Positions 1 through 8,302 of a stretch of 64,000 bases of DNA are shown here, piece by piece. Position numbers and translations under genes: made by a program. The stretch is taken from positions 26,645-90,644 of the forward strand of contig CAJYMH010000005.1 in NCBI GenBank assembly GCA_913776195.1. Direction: 5' to 3'. The stretch is from an uncultured Caulobacter sp. (GTDB taxonomy: Bacteria > Pseudomonadota > Alphaproteobacteria > Caulobacterales > Caulobacteraceae). The notes under the pieces are model-generated. The model was not told the origin of the DNA. It saw nothing but the letters and a program-made list of their open reading frames with translations, and searched no databases. Positions within the stretch are counted from its first letter, which is position 1; each line of letters starts with the position of its first letter.

Positions 1-103
1 CATCGCCCGCAAGCTGCTGGCCGGGGATCTGGCCGACGGCTCGGTGATCGAGGTCCACGCCGGTCAGGATGGCCTGGAGATCGGCAAGGCCGCGGTCCAC
101 TAA
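1..103 (+). CDS. clpB: ATP-dependent chaperone ClpB, C-terminal end (partial)
   Basis: Only the last 33 codons are in the window, read from base 2 and ending at TAA 101-103. The peptide contains ARKLLAGDLADGSVIEVHAG and resembles the extreme C-terminus of ClpB/Hsp100 disaggregases, where a 'LA..LL.GE..DG..I.V' pattern closes the second AAA+ small domain. ClpB works with DnaK to resolubilise aggregated protein in the cytoplasm. The assignment rests on a short tail, so it is moderate. A strong bidirectional terminator follows within 20 bp. Confidence 0.55.
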   Translation, partial: IARKLLAGDLADGSVIEVHAGQDGLEIGKAAVH

Positions 104-121
104 GCCGGGTCCGCAACAACA

Positions 122-155
122 AGAAGGCCGGCGGGGTCGCCCCCGCCGGCCTTCT
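122..155. terminator. bidirectional intrinsic terminator
   Basis: There is a perfect 15-bp inverted repeat (122-136 with 141-155) around a 4-base loop, GC-rich with A-rich and T-rich flanks. It lies between the convergent clpB end and the TonB-receptor stop at 178 and can serve both. Confidence 0.8.
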
Positions 156-177
156 CACTTTCAGGCTCGTCTGAGCC

Positions 178-2328
178 TTAGAAGTCGTACTTCACCGACA
201 GCCACAGGCGCCGCGGCTCCTGGTTGTTGGTGAACTCCGGCGCGTAGGACAGCGGCGTGCCGTACGGCAGCTGCTTCACGAAGTCGGTGTTCAGCAGGTT
301 GTAGATCGTGGCGTTGATCGTCACGTTCTCGCGGACCCGATACGAGCCGCCCAGGTGGAAGATGGCGTATTCCTTATAGTCGCCAAGGGCGTTCTGCGCC
401 GGGCCGGCCCCGCGATAGCGCGGGCTGCGGTATTCGCCGCGCACCCAGGCGTTCAGGTTCTCTTTGATCGTCCAGCGGAGGTTGCCGTTGACCATGTGCT
501 CAGGCGTGTCGGTCAGGGGTTGGCCCTTGCCGGCGCCGCTCTTCTGCTCGCTGTCGGTGTAGGTGTAATTCACCCGGAGCGACCAGTCCTCGGCGAAGTC
601 CCAGCGCGCGGCCGCTTCGACGCCGCGAGTCACCGCCTCGTCGATGTTGATCGACTGGCCGAAGGTCGCGGCGTTGGGGAAGAAGCCCACGTCCACGCAG
701 CCGGCCGGGCCGCTCGCGCCGGCATTGTACTGCGCCTGGGTCAGGCCGAACGCGCAGTTGGCGACCGGAACGCCTGACGCGATCTTGTCCTTGAACTCGT
801 TGTTGAAGACTGTGACGTTGAAATCGAAGCCGGCCAGGTTGTTGTAGTAAACGCCCAGTTCGCTGCTGGTGCTGGTTTCCGGCGTCAGGGTCGGGGTGCC
901 GATCAGCGGCAGGCGGCCCTGCTGGCCGAAGCCGTTGATGCCGGCGGTCAGCTGCTCCAGACGCGGTGTCTTGAAGCCCTTGGCCACGCCGCCCTTCACG
1001 GTCAGCTTGTCGCTGGCCGTCCACACCAGATAGCCGCGCGGGCTGAACTGGCCGCCGAAGACGTTGTGGTCGTCATGGCGCGCGCCCACCGTCAGGGCCA
1101 GACCCGGAGCAAAGCGCCACTCGTCCTCGGCGAACAGCGCCCACTGCTCGTGGGTGAACTGGGCCGGCGCGACGCCGTCCGTCATCTCGGCGTCCCAATA
1201 TTGGCCGCCGATGGTGAAGGCGTGCTTGCCCCACCGCGACTGCAGCTTGCTGTCGAAGATGGTGTTCACCGACTCCAGCGTCCGCGCGGTCCCGGCGCCG
1301 GGGACGCCCGGCGGGATGATGCGGCCCTCGGTCTCGGTGGTGTTGCGCGACAGGTTGCTGGAGATCGTGCCGATCGCCGTGCGCCAGTCATGGGCCAGGG
1401 CGATCTGCTCGCGCTTGAACTCCAGCGCGTCGCCATAGCCCCCGGCCAGGGTGTTGGTGCCCATCTGGCCGTTGGAGTTGTCGTACCACTGCTCCGACCA
1501 GTCGGCGTCCAGCCACAGGTCGTGATCCTCGTGCGGGGTCAGGCTGACGCGGCCGCCCCAGGTGCGGATCTCCGACTTGGTGGCGCTGCGGCCAAAGCCC
1601 GTGATCGGCGCGTCGACGCCGGCCACGTTCTCGTAGGTCAGGGAGGAGGCTTCGCGGTTCTGGAAGCTGCCGCGCAGCTGCACGCCCAGCAGGTCGCGGA
1701 CGATCGGGCCCGACAGATAGGCGTTGCCGCCGTACATGTTTCCGAACTCGTCATCGCCCTGCAGCGTGCCGTCCAGGGTGACCGAGCCGGTCCAGGCCTC
1801 GCCGACCTTGCGGGTCAGGATGTTGACCACGCCGCCCATGGCGTCCGACCCGTACAGGGTCGAGACCGGGCCGCGCACGACCTCGATGCGCTCGATGGAG
1901 CCCATCGGCGGCATGAAGCTGGTGGAGGTTTCGCCGAAGCCGTTCGGGGTCACACTGCCGGCCGTGTTCTGGCGGCGGCCGTCGATCAGGATCAGCGTGT
2001 AGTCGCTGCCCATGCCGCGGATGTTGATGTTCAGGCCGCCGGTCTTGCCGACCGCCCCGCCTACATCTACGCCTTCGACGTTGGTCAGCACTTCGGCCAG
2101 GCTGGAATAGCGGGCCTGCTCCAGCTCGAGGCGCGGGATCACCGTGATGCTGGCCGGGGCGTCCACGACCTTCTGCTCGAAGCCGGAGGCGGTGATCACC
2201 AGCTGGTCAAGGTCGGCCGAACCGTCCGCGGCGACAGCGGCCTCGGCGAGGACGGGGCTCGATGCGAGCAAAAGGACGGCGGACGCCGCGCCGCCCATCA
2301 GGGCGCGGGCGATGGATGATCGTGACAT
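178..2328 (-). CDS. TonB-dependent outer-membrane receptor, FepA/CirA-like (siderophore type)
   Basis: The 716-residue protein has an N-terminal signal peptide (cleavage likely after ...SSPVLA, about residue 27). A TonB-box-like segment DQLVITAS follows at about 41-48. The plug domain (about 50-175) contains the segments GLNINIRGMGSDYTLILIDG and VEVVRGP...YGSDAMGGVVNI. A 22-strand barrel follows and ends in Phe, as expected for Bam-dependent insertion. The plug resembles the catecholate-siderophore/colicin I receptor group (FepA, CirA), so energy-dependent Fe(III)-siderophore uptake is the likely role, but the ligand cannot be read from sequence. A 7-1-7 palindrome about 65 bp upstream looks like a Fur box, which supports iron repression. 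Confidence 0.88.
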   Translation of the reverse strand: MSRSSIARALMGGAASAVLLLASSPVLAEAAVAADGSADLDQLVITASGFEQKVVDAPASITVIPRLELEQARYSSLAEVLTNVEGVDVGGAVGKTGGLNINIRGMGSDYTLILIDGRRQNTAGSVTPNGFGETSTSFMPPMGSIERIEVVRGPVSTLYGSDAMGGVVNILTRKVGEAWTGSVTLDGTLQGDDEFGNMYGGNAYLSGPIVRDLLGVQLRGSFQNREASSLTYENVAGVDAPITGFGRSATKSEIRTWGGRVSLTPHEDHDLWLDADWSEQWYDNSNGQMGTNTLAGGYGDALEFKREQIALAHDWRTAIGTISSNLSRNTTETEGRIIPPGVPGAGTARTLESVNTIFDSKLQSRWGKHAFTIGGQYWDAEMTDGVAPAQFTHEQWALFAEDEWRFAPGLALTVGARHDDHNVFGGQFSPRGYLVWTASDKLTVKGGVAKGFKTPRLEQLTAGINGFGQQGRLPLIGTPTLTPETSTSSELGVYYNNLAGFDFNVTVFNNEFKDKIASGVPVANCAFGLTQAQYNAGASGPAGCVDVGFFPNAATFGQSINIDEAVTRGVEAAARWDFAEDWSLRVNYTYTDSEQKSGAGKGQPLTDTPEHMVNGNLRWTIKENLNAWVRGEYRSPRYRGAGPAQNALGDYKEYAIFHLGGSYRVRENVTINATIYNLLNTDFVKQLPYGTPLSYAPEFTNNQEPRRLWLSVKYDF

Positions 2329-2391
2329 GAAAGCCCCCGTTTCTTGCGAGGGTCTCGCATTATCAATCTAGCTTAAGCGCGCCTAATGATT

Positions 2392-2408
2392 TTGCGAATA
2401 ATTCGCAA
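2392..2408 (-). promoter_or_regulatory. Fur-box-like 7-1-7 palindrome upstream of the TonB receptor
   Basis: TTGCGAAT-A-ATTCGCAA is a perfect dyad with one central base. The 7-1-7 form with TGC and GCA ends matches what is known of Fur operators in Caulobacter and other alphaproteobacteria. It lies 64-80 bp upstream of the receptor start codon in an AT-rich patch. Binding is inferred from the pattern and the target gene type. Confidence 0.6.
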
Positions 2409-2479
2409 TTGGAAACGCTTTGTTACAAATCCCGATGTTCGGCGATGCCCGATGTTCGGAGATAGGCGTGCCCAAGGGC

Positions 2480-2929
2480 CTAACGCAGGACGCCCTTTTT
2501 CATCAGCATCCACGCGTACCAGGCCAGAAACAGGCCGACGACGGCGATAACGGCGTTCATGTATAGCGCCGACGGGCCCATGACGTCGCTCACATGCAGG
2601 ACGAGATTGCCGTAGAGGATGCTGACCGCGATGCCGGCCAGACTGACGACAAAGGCGTGGAGCGCCCACCGCACCCGCATCAGCAGCAGCAGCGATCCGG
2701 CCACCGACGCCCACACGCCCACGGCCCAGGCGGTCTCCATCACCACCGGCAGGTTCGCCACATAGGTCCGCTGTTCCGCCGTGAGCATGGCGAGGTACTG
2801 ATCGTCGCCGATCTGCGTCATGGTGTAGTCAAAGCCGCCGAATGCGTTCCAGCACAGGCTCAGCACCCCGATCACCCACAGGTGCCACGGCGCCTTGGCC
2901 AGCGCGGCTTCCATCGTTCCATCCGTCAT
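2480..2929 (-). CDS. small four-helix integral membrane protein, uncharacterised
   Basis: The 149-residue hydrophobic protein has four predicted membrane spans (roughly 17-35, 65-85, 90-112 and 120-142) and short polar ends. The N-terminal part contains PWHLWVIGVLSLCWNAFGGFDY, a sequence type seen in small proteobacterial membrane proteins of unknown function, sometimes loosely annotated as sugar transporters. There are no catalytic motifs and no operon partner: the next gene on the same strand starts about 60 bp further out at 3188. Membrane location is well supported; function is unknown. Confidence 0.7.
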   Translation of the reverse strand: MTDGTMEAALAKAPWHLWVIGVLSLCWNAFGGFDYTMTQIGDDQYLAMLTAEQRTYVANLPVVMETAWAVGVWASVAGSLLLLMRVRWALHAFVVSLAGIAVSILYGNLVLHVSDVMGPSALYMNAVIAVVGLFLAWYAWMLMKKGVLR

Positions 2930-2990
2930 GGTTCAAGCCCTCCCTGCCGATTATGCGGAGGAGCGTGACACGTTTCGCAGAACGCCGATA

Positions 2991-3188
2991 CTAGCTGGCG
3001 ATGGCCTCGCGAAGGGTGGTGCAGACCTCACGTTCGCCTTCCCAGACCTCCACGTGCGAACTACTGGCGTGGCTGGCCAGCAAGGCGCTCGCCCGTTGGG
3101 CGGCGACGTGGTCGTCGGACAGTTCGGTCACGTCGAGGGAGGTGGACGCGCCATCGGCCCTGAAGATCAGGAAGGTGTAGATGGCCAT
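2991..3188 (-). CDS. small acidic protein of unknown function
   Basis: This 65-residue ORF starts MAIYTFLIFRADG and ends REAIAS. A GGAG Shine-Dalgarno lies eight bases before the ATG at 3188. The ORF is open further upstream, but the ribosome-binding site and the change in composition favour this start. The sequence pattern (YTFLIFRADG...VTELSDDHVAAQRASALLASHA...VEVWEGER) resembles short alphaproteobacterial proteins with a beta-alpha-beta core. No catalytic motif is visible and the role is unknown. Confidence 0.6.
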   Translation of the reverse strand: MAIYTFLIFRADGASTSLDVTELSDDHVAAQRASALLASHASSSHVEVWEGEREVCTTLREAIAS

Positions 3189-3339
3189 GTGTAGCTCCGG
3201 CGCTTCAGGCGGGAGCTTGTAGGGGACCCCCCGGTCTCTCAGTCGCTGACGCCCAGACAACCTGGCCAGCGATATGCGGAGTCTTTCACGTAAAGGATGC
3301 GCGGTCTGTCGGGTCGGCGACAAACCGCGCCGTTCGTCC

Positions 3340-3549
3340 TCAGGCGGTGGCGAAGAAGCCGTGCTCGCCGCTGACGCGGACCTGGCAGGGACGGCCGCCG
3401 TCCTGCATCTGTCGGGCTTGCTTGTTGGCGGCCGCCTTGGCCTCTTCCTTGTTGGCGGAATGACCAAAGAATTGGCCGTCCAGTTCGACGGCCCAAAGGC
3501 CATCGAGGCGAGCGACGGTGAGAACCGCCCTTACAGTTTCTGTACGCAT
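3340..3549 (-). CDS. small DUF2188-like protein
   Basis: The 69-residue protein contains DGLWAVELDGQFFGHSANKEEAKAAANKQARQMQDGG, which resembles the single-domain fold of DUF2188-type proteins (a beta hairpin of the W.V...G..F type followed by a Lys/Ala-rich helix), although the family match is by eye. It ends in RVSGEHGFFATA. It stands alone, facing away from the cold-shock gene. Its role is unknown; the basic helix could contact nucleic acid, but nothing in the sequence proves that. Confidence 0.6.
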   Translation of the reverse strand: MRTETVRAVLTVARLDGLWAVELDGQFFGHSANKEEAKAAANKQARQMQDGGRPCQVRVSGEHGFFATA

Positions 3550-3777
3550 GGTCGAGAGTTTAGCATGTCCTGGGCGAAATTTCAGAATTTTTCAGATATT
3601 TCTTGCCGACGCCCCAGTTTAGTAGCACCATAACGGCGATCAAATATCGTTTGGATCGTCTTTCTGTCTGCCGAAGCCTTAGTGTTTCAGTCTTCGACGT
3701 TATTCCGACCCTCTCCGAAAATTTGACCTCGGCGTTCACAGTGGACCCGAGAACTCATGTCCGGAAGGGACACTAAA

Positions 3778-3987
3778 ATGCAAATCGGCACCGTGAAGTG
3801 GTTCAACGGCACCAAGGGCTTCGGCTTCATCCAACCGGAAGAAGGCGGCGCTGACGTCTTCGTTCACATCTCGGCCGTGGAACGCGCCGGCATGCGCGGC
3901 CTGGACGAAGGTCAGAAGATTGGTTTCGTCCTCGAGCAAGACAAGCGCAGCGGCAAGATGTCGGCTGGTCAGCTGCAAGCCGTCTAA
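3778..3987 (+). CDS. cspA: cold-shock domain protein (CspA family)
   Basis: The 69-residue OB-fold protein carries both RNA-binding motifs, RNP1 (KGFGFIQ, about residues 13-19) and RNP2 (VFVHIS, about 27-32), after the family-typical start [11 protein letters not shown] strong GGAAGGGA ribosome-binding site at 3763-3770 selects the ATG at 3778 over an in-frame ATG at 3757. CspA-type proteins bind single-stranded RNA/DNA and melt secondary structure. The AT-rich stretch before it (about 3550-3777) could include a long 5' leader as in other csp genes. Two hairpins follow the stop. Confidence 0.93.
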   Translation: MQIGTVKWFNGTKGFGFIQPEEGGADVFVHISAVERAGMRGLDEGQKIGFVLEQDKRSGKMSAGQLQAV

Positions 3988-3992
3988 GACAA

Positions 3993-4012
3993 CTTCGCCT
4001 CTTCAGGCGAAG
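3993..4012 (+). other. hairpin just after cspA
   Basis: A perfect 8-bp stem (CTTCGCCT/AGGCGAAG) with a CTTC loop lies immediately downstream of the cspA stop and ahead of the true terminator. It may protect the mRNA 3' end. Confidence 0.5.
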
Positions 4013-4021
4013 ATTGCAGAG

Positions 4022-4056
4022 CGCCTCTCCGGTTTGTCCGGGGAGGCGTTTTTCTT
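4022..4056 (+). terminator. rho-independent terminator of cspA
   Basis: An 11-bp stem with one G-U pair (4022-4032 with 4038-4048) is followed directly by TTTTTCTTT. Confidence 0.85.
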
Positions 4057-4080
4057 TGGGTCCTAATCCTGCTTCGAGAA

Positions 4081-4821
4081 CTAGTCCTGCTTCCAGAACA
4101 TGAAGGCGTCCCAGCCGCCGACGATGGCCTCGCGCGGCACGCCCAGCAGGTCGGTGACCAGCACCGCCGTCCCGATCAGCATCCCCGACGCCCCCGGAAC
4201 CAGGAACAGCAGCGCCAGCAACGCCAGGATCCCCAGCGCCTCGAACTTCCTCACCGCCAGCTGCACCGGCGCCGGCAGCCAGGGCCGCAGCACCCCGTAC
4301 CCGTCCAGCCCTGGGATCGGCAGCAGGTTCAGGATCAGCGCCGTCGCCTGCAGGAACGCCAGGAAGGCCAGGGCGACCACCACGGGCGAGGTCGCCGCCT
4401 CGCGCCAGCCCACGGCCACGATCACCGCCAGCACGATCAGCACCAGCAGAGTCCCCAGCGGCCCCGCCAGCGAGGACATCGACCGCCCCAGCCGGCTGCG
4501 CATCAGGTCCTCGCGCAGATAGACCGCCCCGCCGGGAAACCCGATCCCGCCCAGCGCCAGCGCGATCACCGGCAGGATCAGGCTGGTGGACAGGTCCGCG
4601 TACTTCAGCGGGTCGAAGCTCAGATACCCCTTGCCCACCACCTCGGTGTCGCCGGCCTTCCACGCCACGAACGCGTGCCCGAACTCATGCACCCCCACGC
4701 TGACCATCCACCCCGCCAGGACAAAGGCGAACACCAGCGGCCCCGACGGCGCTGCGGCCAGGGCCGCGCCGAACGCCAGGAACAGACCGATCAGGATGAA
4801 CCCGTTGCGGGAGAGGGACAC
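4081..4821 (-). CDS. site-2-type membrane metalloprotease (M50 family)
   Basis: The 246-residue polytopic protein has the zinc-binding HEFGH motif at residues 45-49 inside the second membrane helix. The second conserved motif NLLPIPGLDG is at 165-174, with the third zinc ligand Asp173. These are the signatures of M50/S2P intramembrane proteases. About six hydrophobic segments are visible, with no PDZ or CBS domain, so it belongs to the compact stand-alone class rather than the RseP class. Its substrate is unknown. It lies 48 bp downstream of the ABC-F gene on the same strand and may be co-transcribed with it. Confidence 0.85.
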   Translation of the reverse strand: MSLSRNGFILIGLFLAFGAALAAAPSGPLVFAFVLAGWMVSVGVHEFGHAFVAWKAGDTEVVGKGYLSFDPLKYADLSTSLILPVIALALGGIGFPGGAVYLREDLMRSRLGRSMSSLAGPLGTLLVLIVLAVIVAVGWREAATSPVVVALAFLAFLQATALILNLLPIPGLDGYGVLRPWLPAPVQLAVRKFEALGILALLALLFLVPGASGMLIGTAVLVTDLLGVPREAIVGGWDAFMFWKQD

Positions 4822-4869
4822 GAGGATGAGCCTTCAGCGGAGCAGGAGCGCGGTGTTTAGCACAGGCCG

Positions 4870-6498
4870 CTACCCGCCCGGATGCAGGCCCGGCGCTTCC
4901 TGGCCCGTGCGGCTGACATACTCGCTATAGCCGCCGCCGTACTGATGCACGCCCTCGGGCGTCAGCTCCAGCACGCGGTTGGACAGGGCGGCCAGGAAGT
5001 GGCGATCGTGCGAGACGAACAGCATCGTCCCCTCGAAGTCCGCCAGGGCCGTCACCAGCATCTCCTTGGTCGCCATGTCCAGGTGGTTGGTGGGCTCGTC
5101 CAGCACCAGCAGGTTCGGCGGATCGAACAGCATCTTGGCCATGACCAGACGCGCCTTCTCGCCCCCCGACAGCACCCGGCACGGCTTCTCCACATCGTCG
5201 CCGGAGAAGCCGAAGCACCCCGCCAGGGTCCGCAACGCCCCCTGACCCGCCTGCGGGAACGACCCCTCCAGGGACTCGAAGATCGTCTCTTCCCCGTCCA
5301 GCAGGTCCATGGAGTGCTGGGCGAAATAGCCCATTTTCACGCTGGCCCCGATGCTGACCACGCCCTGGTCGGGCTTGGTGTCGCCGGCCACCAGCTTCAG
5401 CAGGGTCGACTTGCCGGTCCCGTTGGCGCCCAGCACGCACCAGCGCTCCTTGCGCCGCACCAGGAAATCCAGCCCCGCATAGATCGGCTGCGCGCCATAG
5501 CCCTTGTGCACGTTGCGCAGGTTGATCACGTCGTCGCCCGACCGCGGCGGGCTCTGGAATTCGAACTGCACCGTCTGGCGCCGCCGCGGCGCCTCGACCC
5601 GCTCGATCTTGTCCAGCTTCTTCACCCGGCTCTGCACCTGGGCGGCGTGCGAGGCGCGCGCCTTGAACTTCTCGATGAACTTGATTTCCTTGGCCAGCAT
5701 CGCCTGCTGGCGCTCATACTGCGCCTGCCGCTGCGCCTCGCCCAGCGCCCGCTGCTGGTCGTAGAAGTCCAGATCGCCGGAATAGGTGATCAGCTGGCCG
5801 CCGTCGATCTCCACCACCTTGCCGATGATGCGGTTCATGAACGCGCGGTCGTGCGACGTCATCAGCAGCGCGCCGTCATAGTTCTTGAGGAACGCCTCCA
5901 GCCAGATCAGGCTTTCCAGGTCCAGGTGATTGCTGGGTTCGTCCAACAGCATGCCGTCGGGCCGCATCAGCAGGATGCGGGCCAGCGCCACGCGCATCTT
6001 CCACCCGCCGGACAGCATGCCGACATCGCCGTCCATGCGCTCCTGGCTGAAGCTCAGCCCCGCCAGCACCTCCCGCGCCCGCGCCTCCAGCGCATAGCCG
6101 TCCAGCTCCTGAAAGCGCTCCAGCACCTCGCCATAGCGTTCCATGACGGCGTCCAGCTTGTCGGCCTGGTCCGGATCGACCATGGCCGCCTCCAGCACCG
6201 ACATTTCGGCGGCTAGGGCGCTCACCGGCCCCACGCCGTCCATCACCGCGGCGACCGCGCTCTGGCCCGACATCTCGCCGACATCCTGGCTGAAATAGCC
6301 GATCCGCATGCCGGGATCGATCGACACCAGCCCGTCGTCGGGCTGTTCCTGGCCGGTGATCATGCGGAACAGGGTCGTCTTGCCGGCGCCGTTCGGGCCG
6401 ACCAGCCCGACCTTCTCACCCTTCTGGATGCCCATCGAGGCTTCGATGAACAGAAGCTGGTGGCCGTTCTGCTTGGAAATGTTGTCGAGGCGGATCAT
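4870..6498 (-). CDS. ABC-F family ATPase (ribosome-associated)
   Basis: The 542-residue protein has two ABC ATPase domains and no membrane segment. Walker A motifs are GPNGAGKTT (34-42) and GANGTGKST in the second half. Signature motifs are LSGGWKMR and LSGGEKAR, and Walker B/EPSNHLD and EPTNHLD loops are typical of ABC-F. The interdomain linker (about 245-310) is charged, as in ABC-F proteins that reach into the ribosomal E site. Such proteins modulate translation or confer antibiotic protection. The subgroup (Uup, YheS, EttA or YbiT-like) cannot be fixed by eye, but an intact duplicated ATPase core supports an active enzyme. Confidence 0.9.
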   Translation of the reverse strand: MIRLDNISKQNGHQLLFIEASMGIQKGEKVGLVGPNGAGKTTLFRMITGQEQPDDGLVSIDPGMRIGYFSQDVGEMSGQSAVAAVMDGVGPVSALAAEMSVLEAAMVDPDQADKLDAVMERYGEVLERFQELDGYALEARAREVLAGLSFSQERMDGDVGMLSGGWKMRVALARILLMRPDGMLLDEPSNHLDLESLIWLEAFLKNYDGALLMTSHDRAFMNRIIGKVVEIDGGQLITYSGDLDFYDQQRALGEAQRQAQYERQQAMLAKEIKFIEKFKARASHAAQVQSRVKKLDKIERVEAPRRRQTVQFEFQSPPRSGDDVINLRNVHKGYGAQPIYAGLDFLVRRKERWCVLGANGTGKSTLLKLVAGDTKPDQGVVSIGASVKMGYFAQHSMDLLDGEETIFESLEGSFPQAGQGALRTLAGCFGFSGDDVEKPCRVLSGGEKARLVMAKMLFDPPNLLVLDEPTNHLDMATKEMLVTALADFEGTMLFVSHDRHFLAALSNRVLELTPEGVHQYGGGYSEYVSRTGQEAPGLHPGG

Positions 6499-6580
6499 GG
6501 GGCGCCTGCTAACGCGGGCGGAGGCGGAAGGCTAGCCTTCCGCCATCTCATTGTGCTCCCGTCCCCTGGGAGGCCGCGAC

Positions 6581-6952
6581 CTAGGCTTGTGAAAGGCTCA
6601 GCACATTGCCGTCGGGATCGGCGAACCAGGCCACCTTCGCCGCGCCGTCCGGCGAGGTCCAGATTCCCGTCTCGTCCTGCCCCATGCCGTCATAGATCGT
6701 GAAGGTCACGCCCGCCTCACGCAGCGCCCGGACGGTCTCGCGGATGTCGCCGACGTTCCAGCCCAGCACCGGATAGGCATGCGCCTTGAAGTCGGGTAGG
6801 GCGGTCAACCGCACCAGCGCCCCCTCTGTCTCGAGGAAATCGCCGAACGGGTCGGAGCTCTTCACCCTCAGGCCCAGGGTCCCGCCGTAATAGGCCAGAC
6901 CCCGTTCGCGATCGCTCACATTGACGAAGATAACAGGTACGCCGGCAGGCAT
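6581..6952 (-). CDS. VOC/glyoxalase-fold protein
   Basis: This is a 123-residue single vicinal-oxygen-chelate domain with the paired beta-alpha-beta-beta-beta layout. The first half is VIFVNVSDRERGLAYYGGTLGLRV and the second half ends VAWFADPDGNVLSLSQ, with the family-typical 'DPDGN' turn. The ATG at 6952 is preferred to the one at 6964 because a GGAGG site lies five bases ahead of it. Members include glyoxalase I, fosfomycin resistance proteins and dioxygenases. Here the substrate is unknown. Confidence 0.82.
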   Translation of the reverse strand: MPAGVPVIFVNVSDRERGLAYYGGTLGLRVKSSDPFGDFLETEGALVRLTALPDFKAHAYPVLGWNVGDIRETVRALREAGVTFTIYDGMGQDETGIWTSPDGAAKVAWFADPDGNVLSLSQA

Positions 6953-7454
6953 GCTCGCCTCCATCGCTGACCGGAGCGACTGTGGCGCCGAAGGGCGAGG
7001 GCGGCAATGAGGGGGCTATTGTGACGTCGGGCATGCGCCACTAGCGGTCATTGGCAGGTGGCCAAAACTTGCCGTTCGCGACGATTGTTGGCGAGTGGCA
7101 AGGATGCGCCAAGAGCGGTCATTCGCTTTCCCATCTACGGCCTCCCACCCGCTACTCCCGCTACCGATACTCTCGCTACTCCGGGACCCAAACCGGAGAC
7201 ACCGGAGACATTTTCCGCCCGGCTTATCCGCTCCCTCCGGCGGCGTGGGAGGATGGGTCATGCTCACGCCGCCCGCCTTTCTCACCGACCCGCTGATCCG
7301 CCTGTCCGGGCGCTCCAGCGCCGCCCCGACCGCACCCGCCTCCCGCGACGGCGCTCGCCACGCCCGGCCTTCGGTGCGTGTCCTTATCCCCGACTCCTAT
7401 TCGGCGCGTCGTCCGGTGGAGACAGTGGGCGCCGTCGCAGCTAGAACCGGGAGC
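6953..7454. other. non-coding, repeat-bearing intergenic region
   Basis: About 500 bp separate the VOC gene and thiD. Long open frames cross it but have no convincing start, composition or homology pattern. It contains a near-identical 20-base direct repeat (7033-7052 and 7104-7123), an inverted CTTGCC/GGCAAG pair between the copies, and a downstream stretch with repeated GGAGACA words similar in style to the end of the window (63860-63905). It looks like decayed repeat sequence with the thiD promoter somewhere near its right end; no clear promoter was recognised. Confidence 0.5.
7033..7123. repeat. 20-base direct repeat, two copies 71 bp apart
   Basis: ATGCGCCACTAGCGGTCATT at 7033-7052 recurs at 7104-7123 with 18 of 20 positions identical (AC-CTAG versus AA-GAG region differs). 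The spacer is 51 bp. Confidence 0.7.
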
Positions 7455-8282
7455 ATGAGCGCCGCTCCCTCCATCCCTTCCGCTTCGGCCCAGCGCGGCC
7501 GCGTTCTGATCATCGCCGGCTCTGATTCCGGCGGCGGGGCGGGCGTCCAGGCCGACATCAAGACGGTCACCGCCCTGGGCGGCTACGCGGCCACGGCGAT
7601 CACGGCGATCACCGTGCAGAACACCCTGGGCGTCACCGGCGTGCATCCCATTCCCGTGGGCGTGATCGAGGCTCAGGGCCGGGCGGTGCTGGACGATATC
7701 GGCGCCGACGCCATCAAGACCGGCATGCTGGGCGATGTGGAGACGGTCCAGGCCGTGGCCCGCCTGATCCTGACCGCCGGGGGCGCCCCCGCCGTGGTCG
7801 ATCCGGTGATGATCGCCAAGGGCGGCGCCGCCCTGCTGCCGACCGAGGCGGTGGAGGCGGTGCGTCGCCTGCTGGTCCCCCGCGCGGCCCTGCTGACCCC
7901 CAATGCGCCTGAGGCGGCGACCCTGACCGGCCTGACGGTCGAGACCACCGATGATCTGCGCCGCGCGGGCGAGGCCCTGCTCCGGATGGGCGCGGCCGCC
8001 GTGCTGATGAAGGGCGGCCACATCGACGGCGACCGCGTGGTCGATCTGCTGATCACCCCCGACGCCGAGACGGTGTTCGAAGGCGAACGCATCGAGACCC
8101 GCCACACCCACGGCACCGGCTGCACCCTGGCGTCGGCGTGCGCCACCGGCTTGGCCCAGGGGCTCAGCCTGACCGACGCCGTCGCCCGCGCCTGGAACTA
8201 CGTGCACGAAGCCATGCTCCGCGCCCCGGGATTCGGGGCCGGCCATGGGCCGCTGGATCATGGTTGGACGGTGAGGCGGTGA
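7455..8282 (+). CDS. thiD: hydroxymethylpyrimidine/phosphomethylpyrimidine kinase
   Basis: The 275-residue ribokinase-fold enzyme phosphorylates HMP and then HMP-P in thiamine diphosphate synthesis. The N-terminal AGSDSGGGAGVQADIKT and the C-terminal GTGCTLASACATG anion-hole motif with its catalytic-base region are intact. The frame stays open 360 bp upstream, but the ThiD fold begins directly after MSAAPSIPSASAQRG, so the ATG at 7455 is chosen. The gene is isolated from other thi genes here. A palindromic repeat pair separates it from the next gene. Confidence 0.92.
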   Translation: MSAAPSIPSASAQRGRVLIIAGSDSGGGAGVQADIKTVTALGGYAATAITAITVQNTLGVTGVHPIPVGVIEAQGRAVLDDIGADAIKTGMLGDVETVQAVARLILTAGGAPAVVDPVMIAKGGAALLPTEAVEAVRRLLVPRAALLTPNAPEAATLTGLTVETTDDLRRAGEALLRMGAAAVLMKGGHIDGDRVVDLLITPDAETVFEGERIETRHTHGTGCTLASACATGLAQGLSLTDAVARAWNYVHEAMLRAPGFGAGHGPLDHGWTVRR

Positions 8283-8302
8283 GGGCGGTGACCAAGATGT
8301 TC

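Noticed and set aside
1066..2319. Long open frame on the plus strand opposite the TonB receptor (417 codons)
   Set aside because: It is the antisense shadow of a well-supported receptor gene; its product is a low-complexity Ala/Gly/Asp/His-rich sequence with no motif, as expected in GC-rich DNA.
4882..6216. 444-codon plus-strand ORF opposite the ABC-F ATPase
   Set aside because: Antisense frame with His/Gln/Leu-rich composition and no domain; the ABC-F gene explains the region fully.
7016..7444. Several short ORFs in the gap before thiD
   Set aside because: No ribosome-binding site, no family pattern, and Pro/Arg/Ser-biased composition; the sequence is better explained as repeat-rich intergenic DNA.
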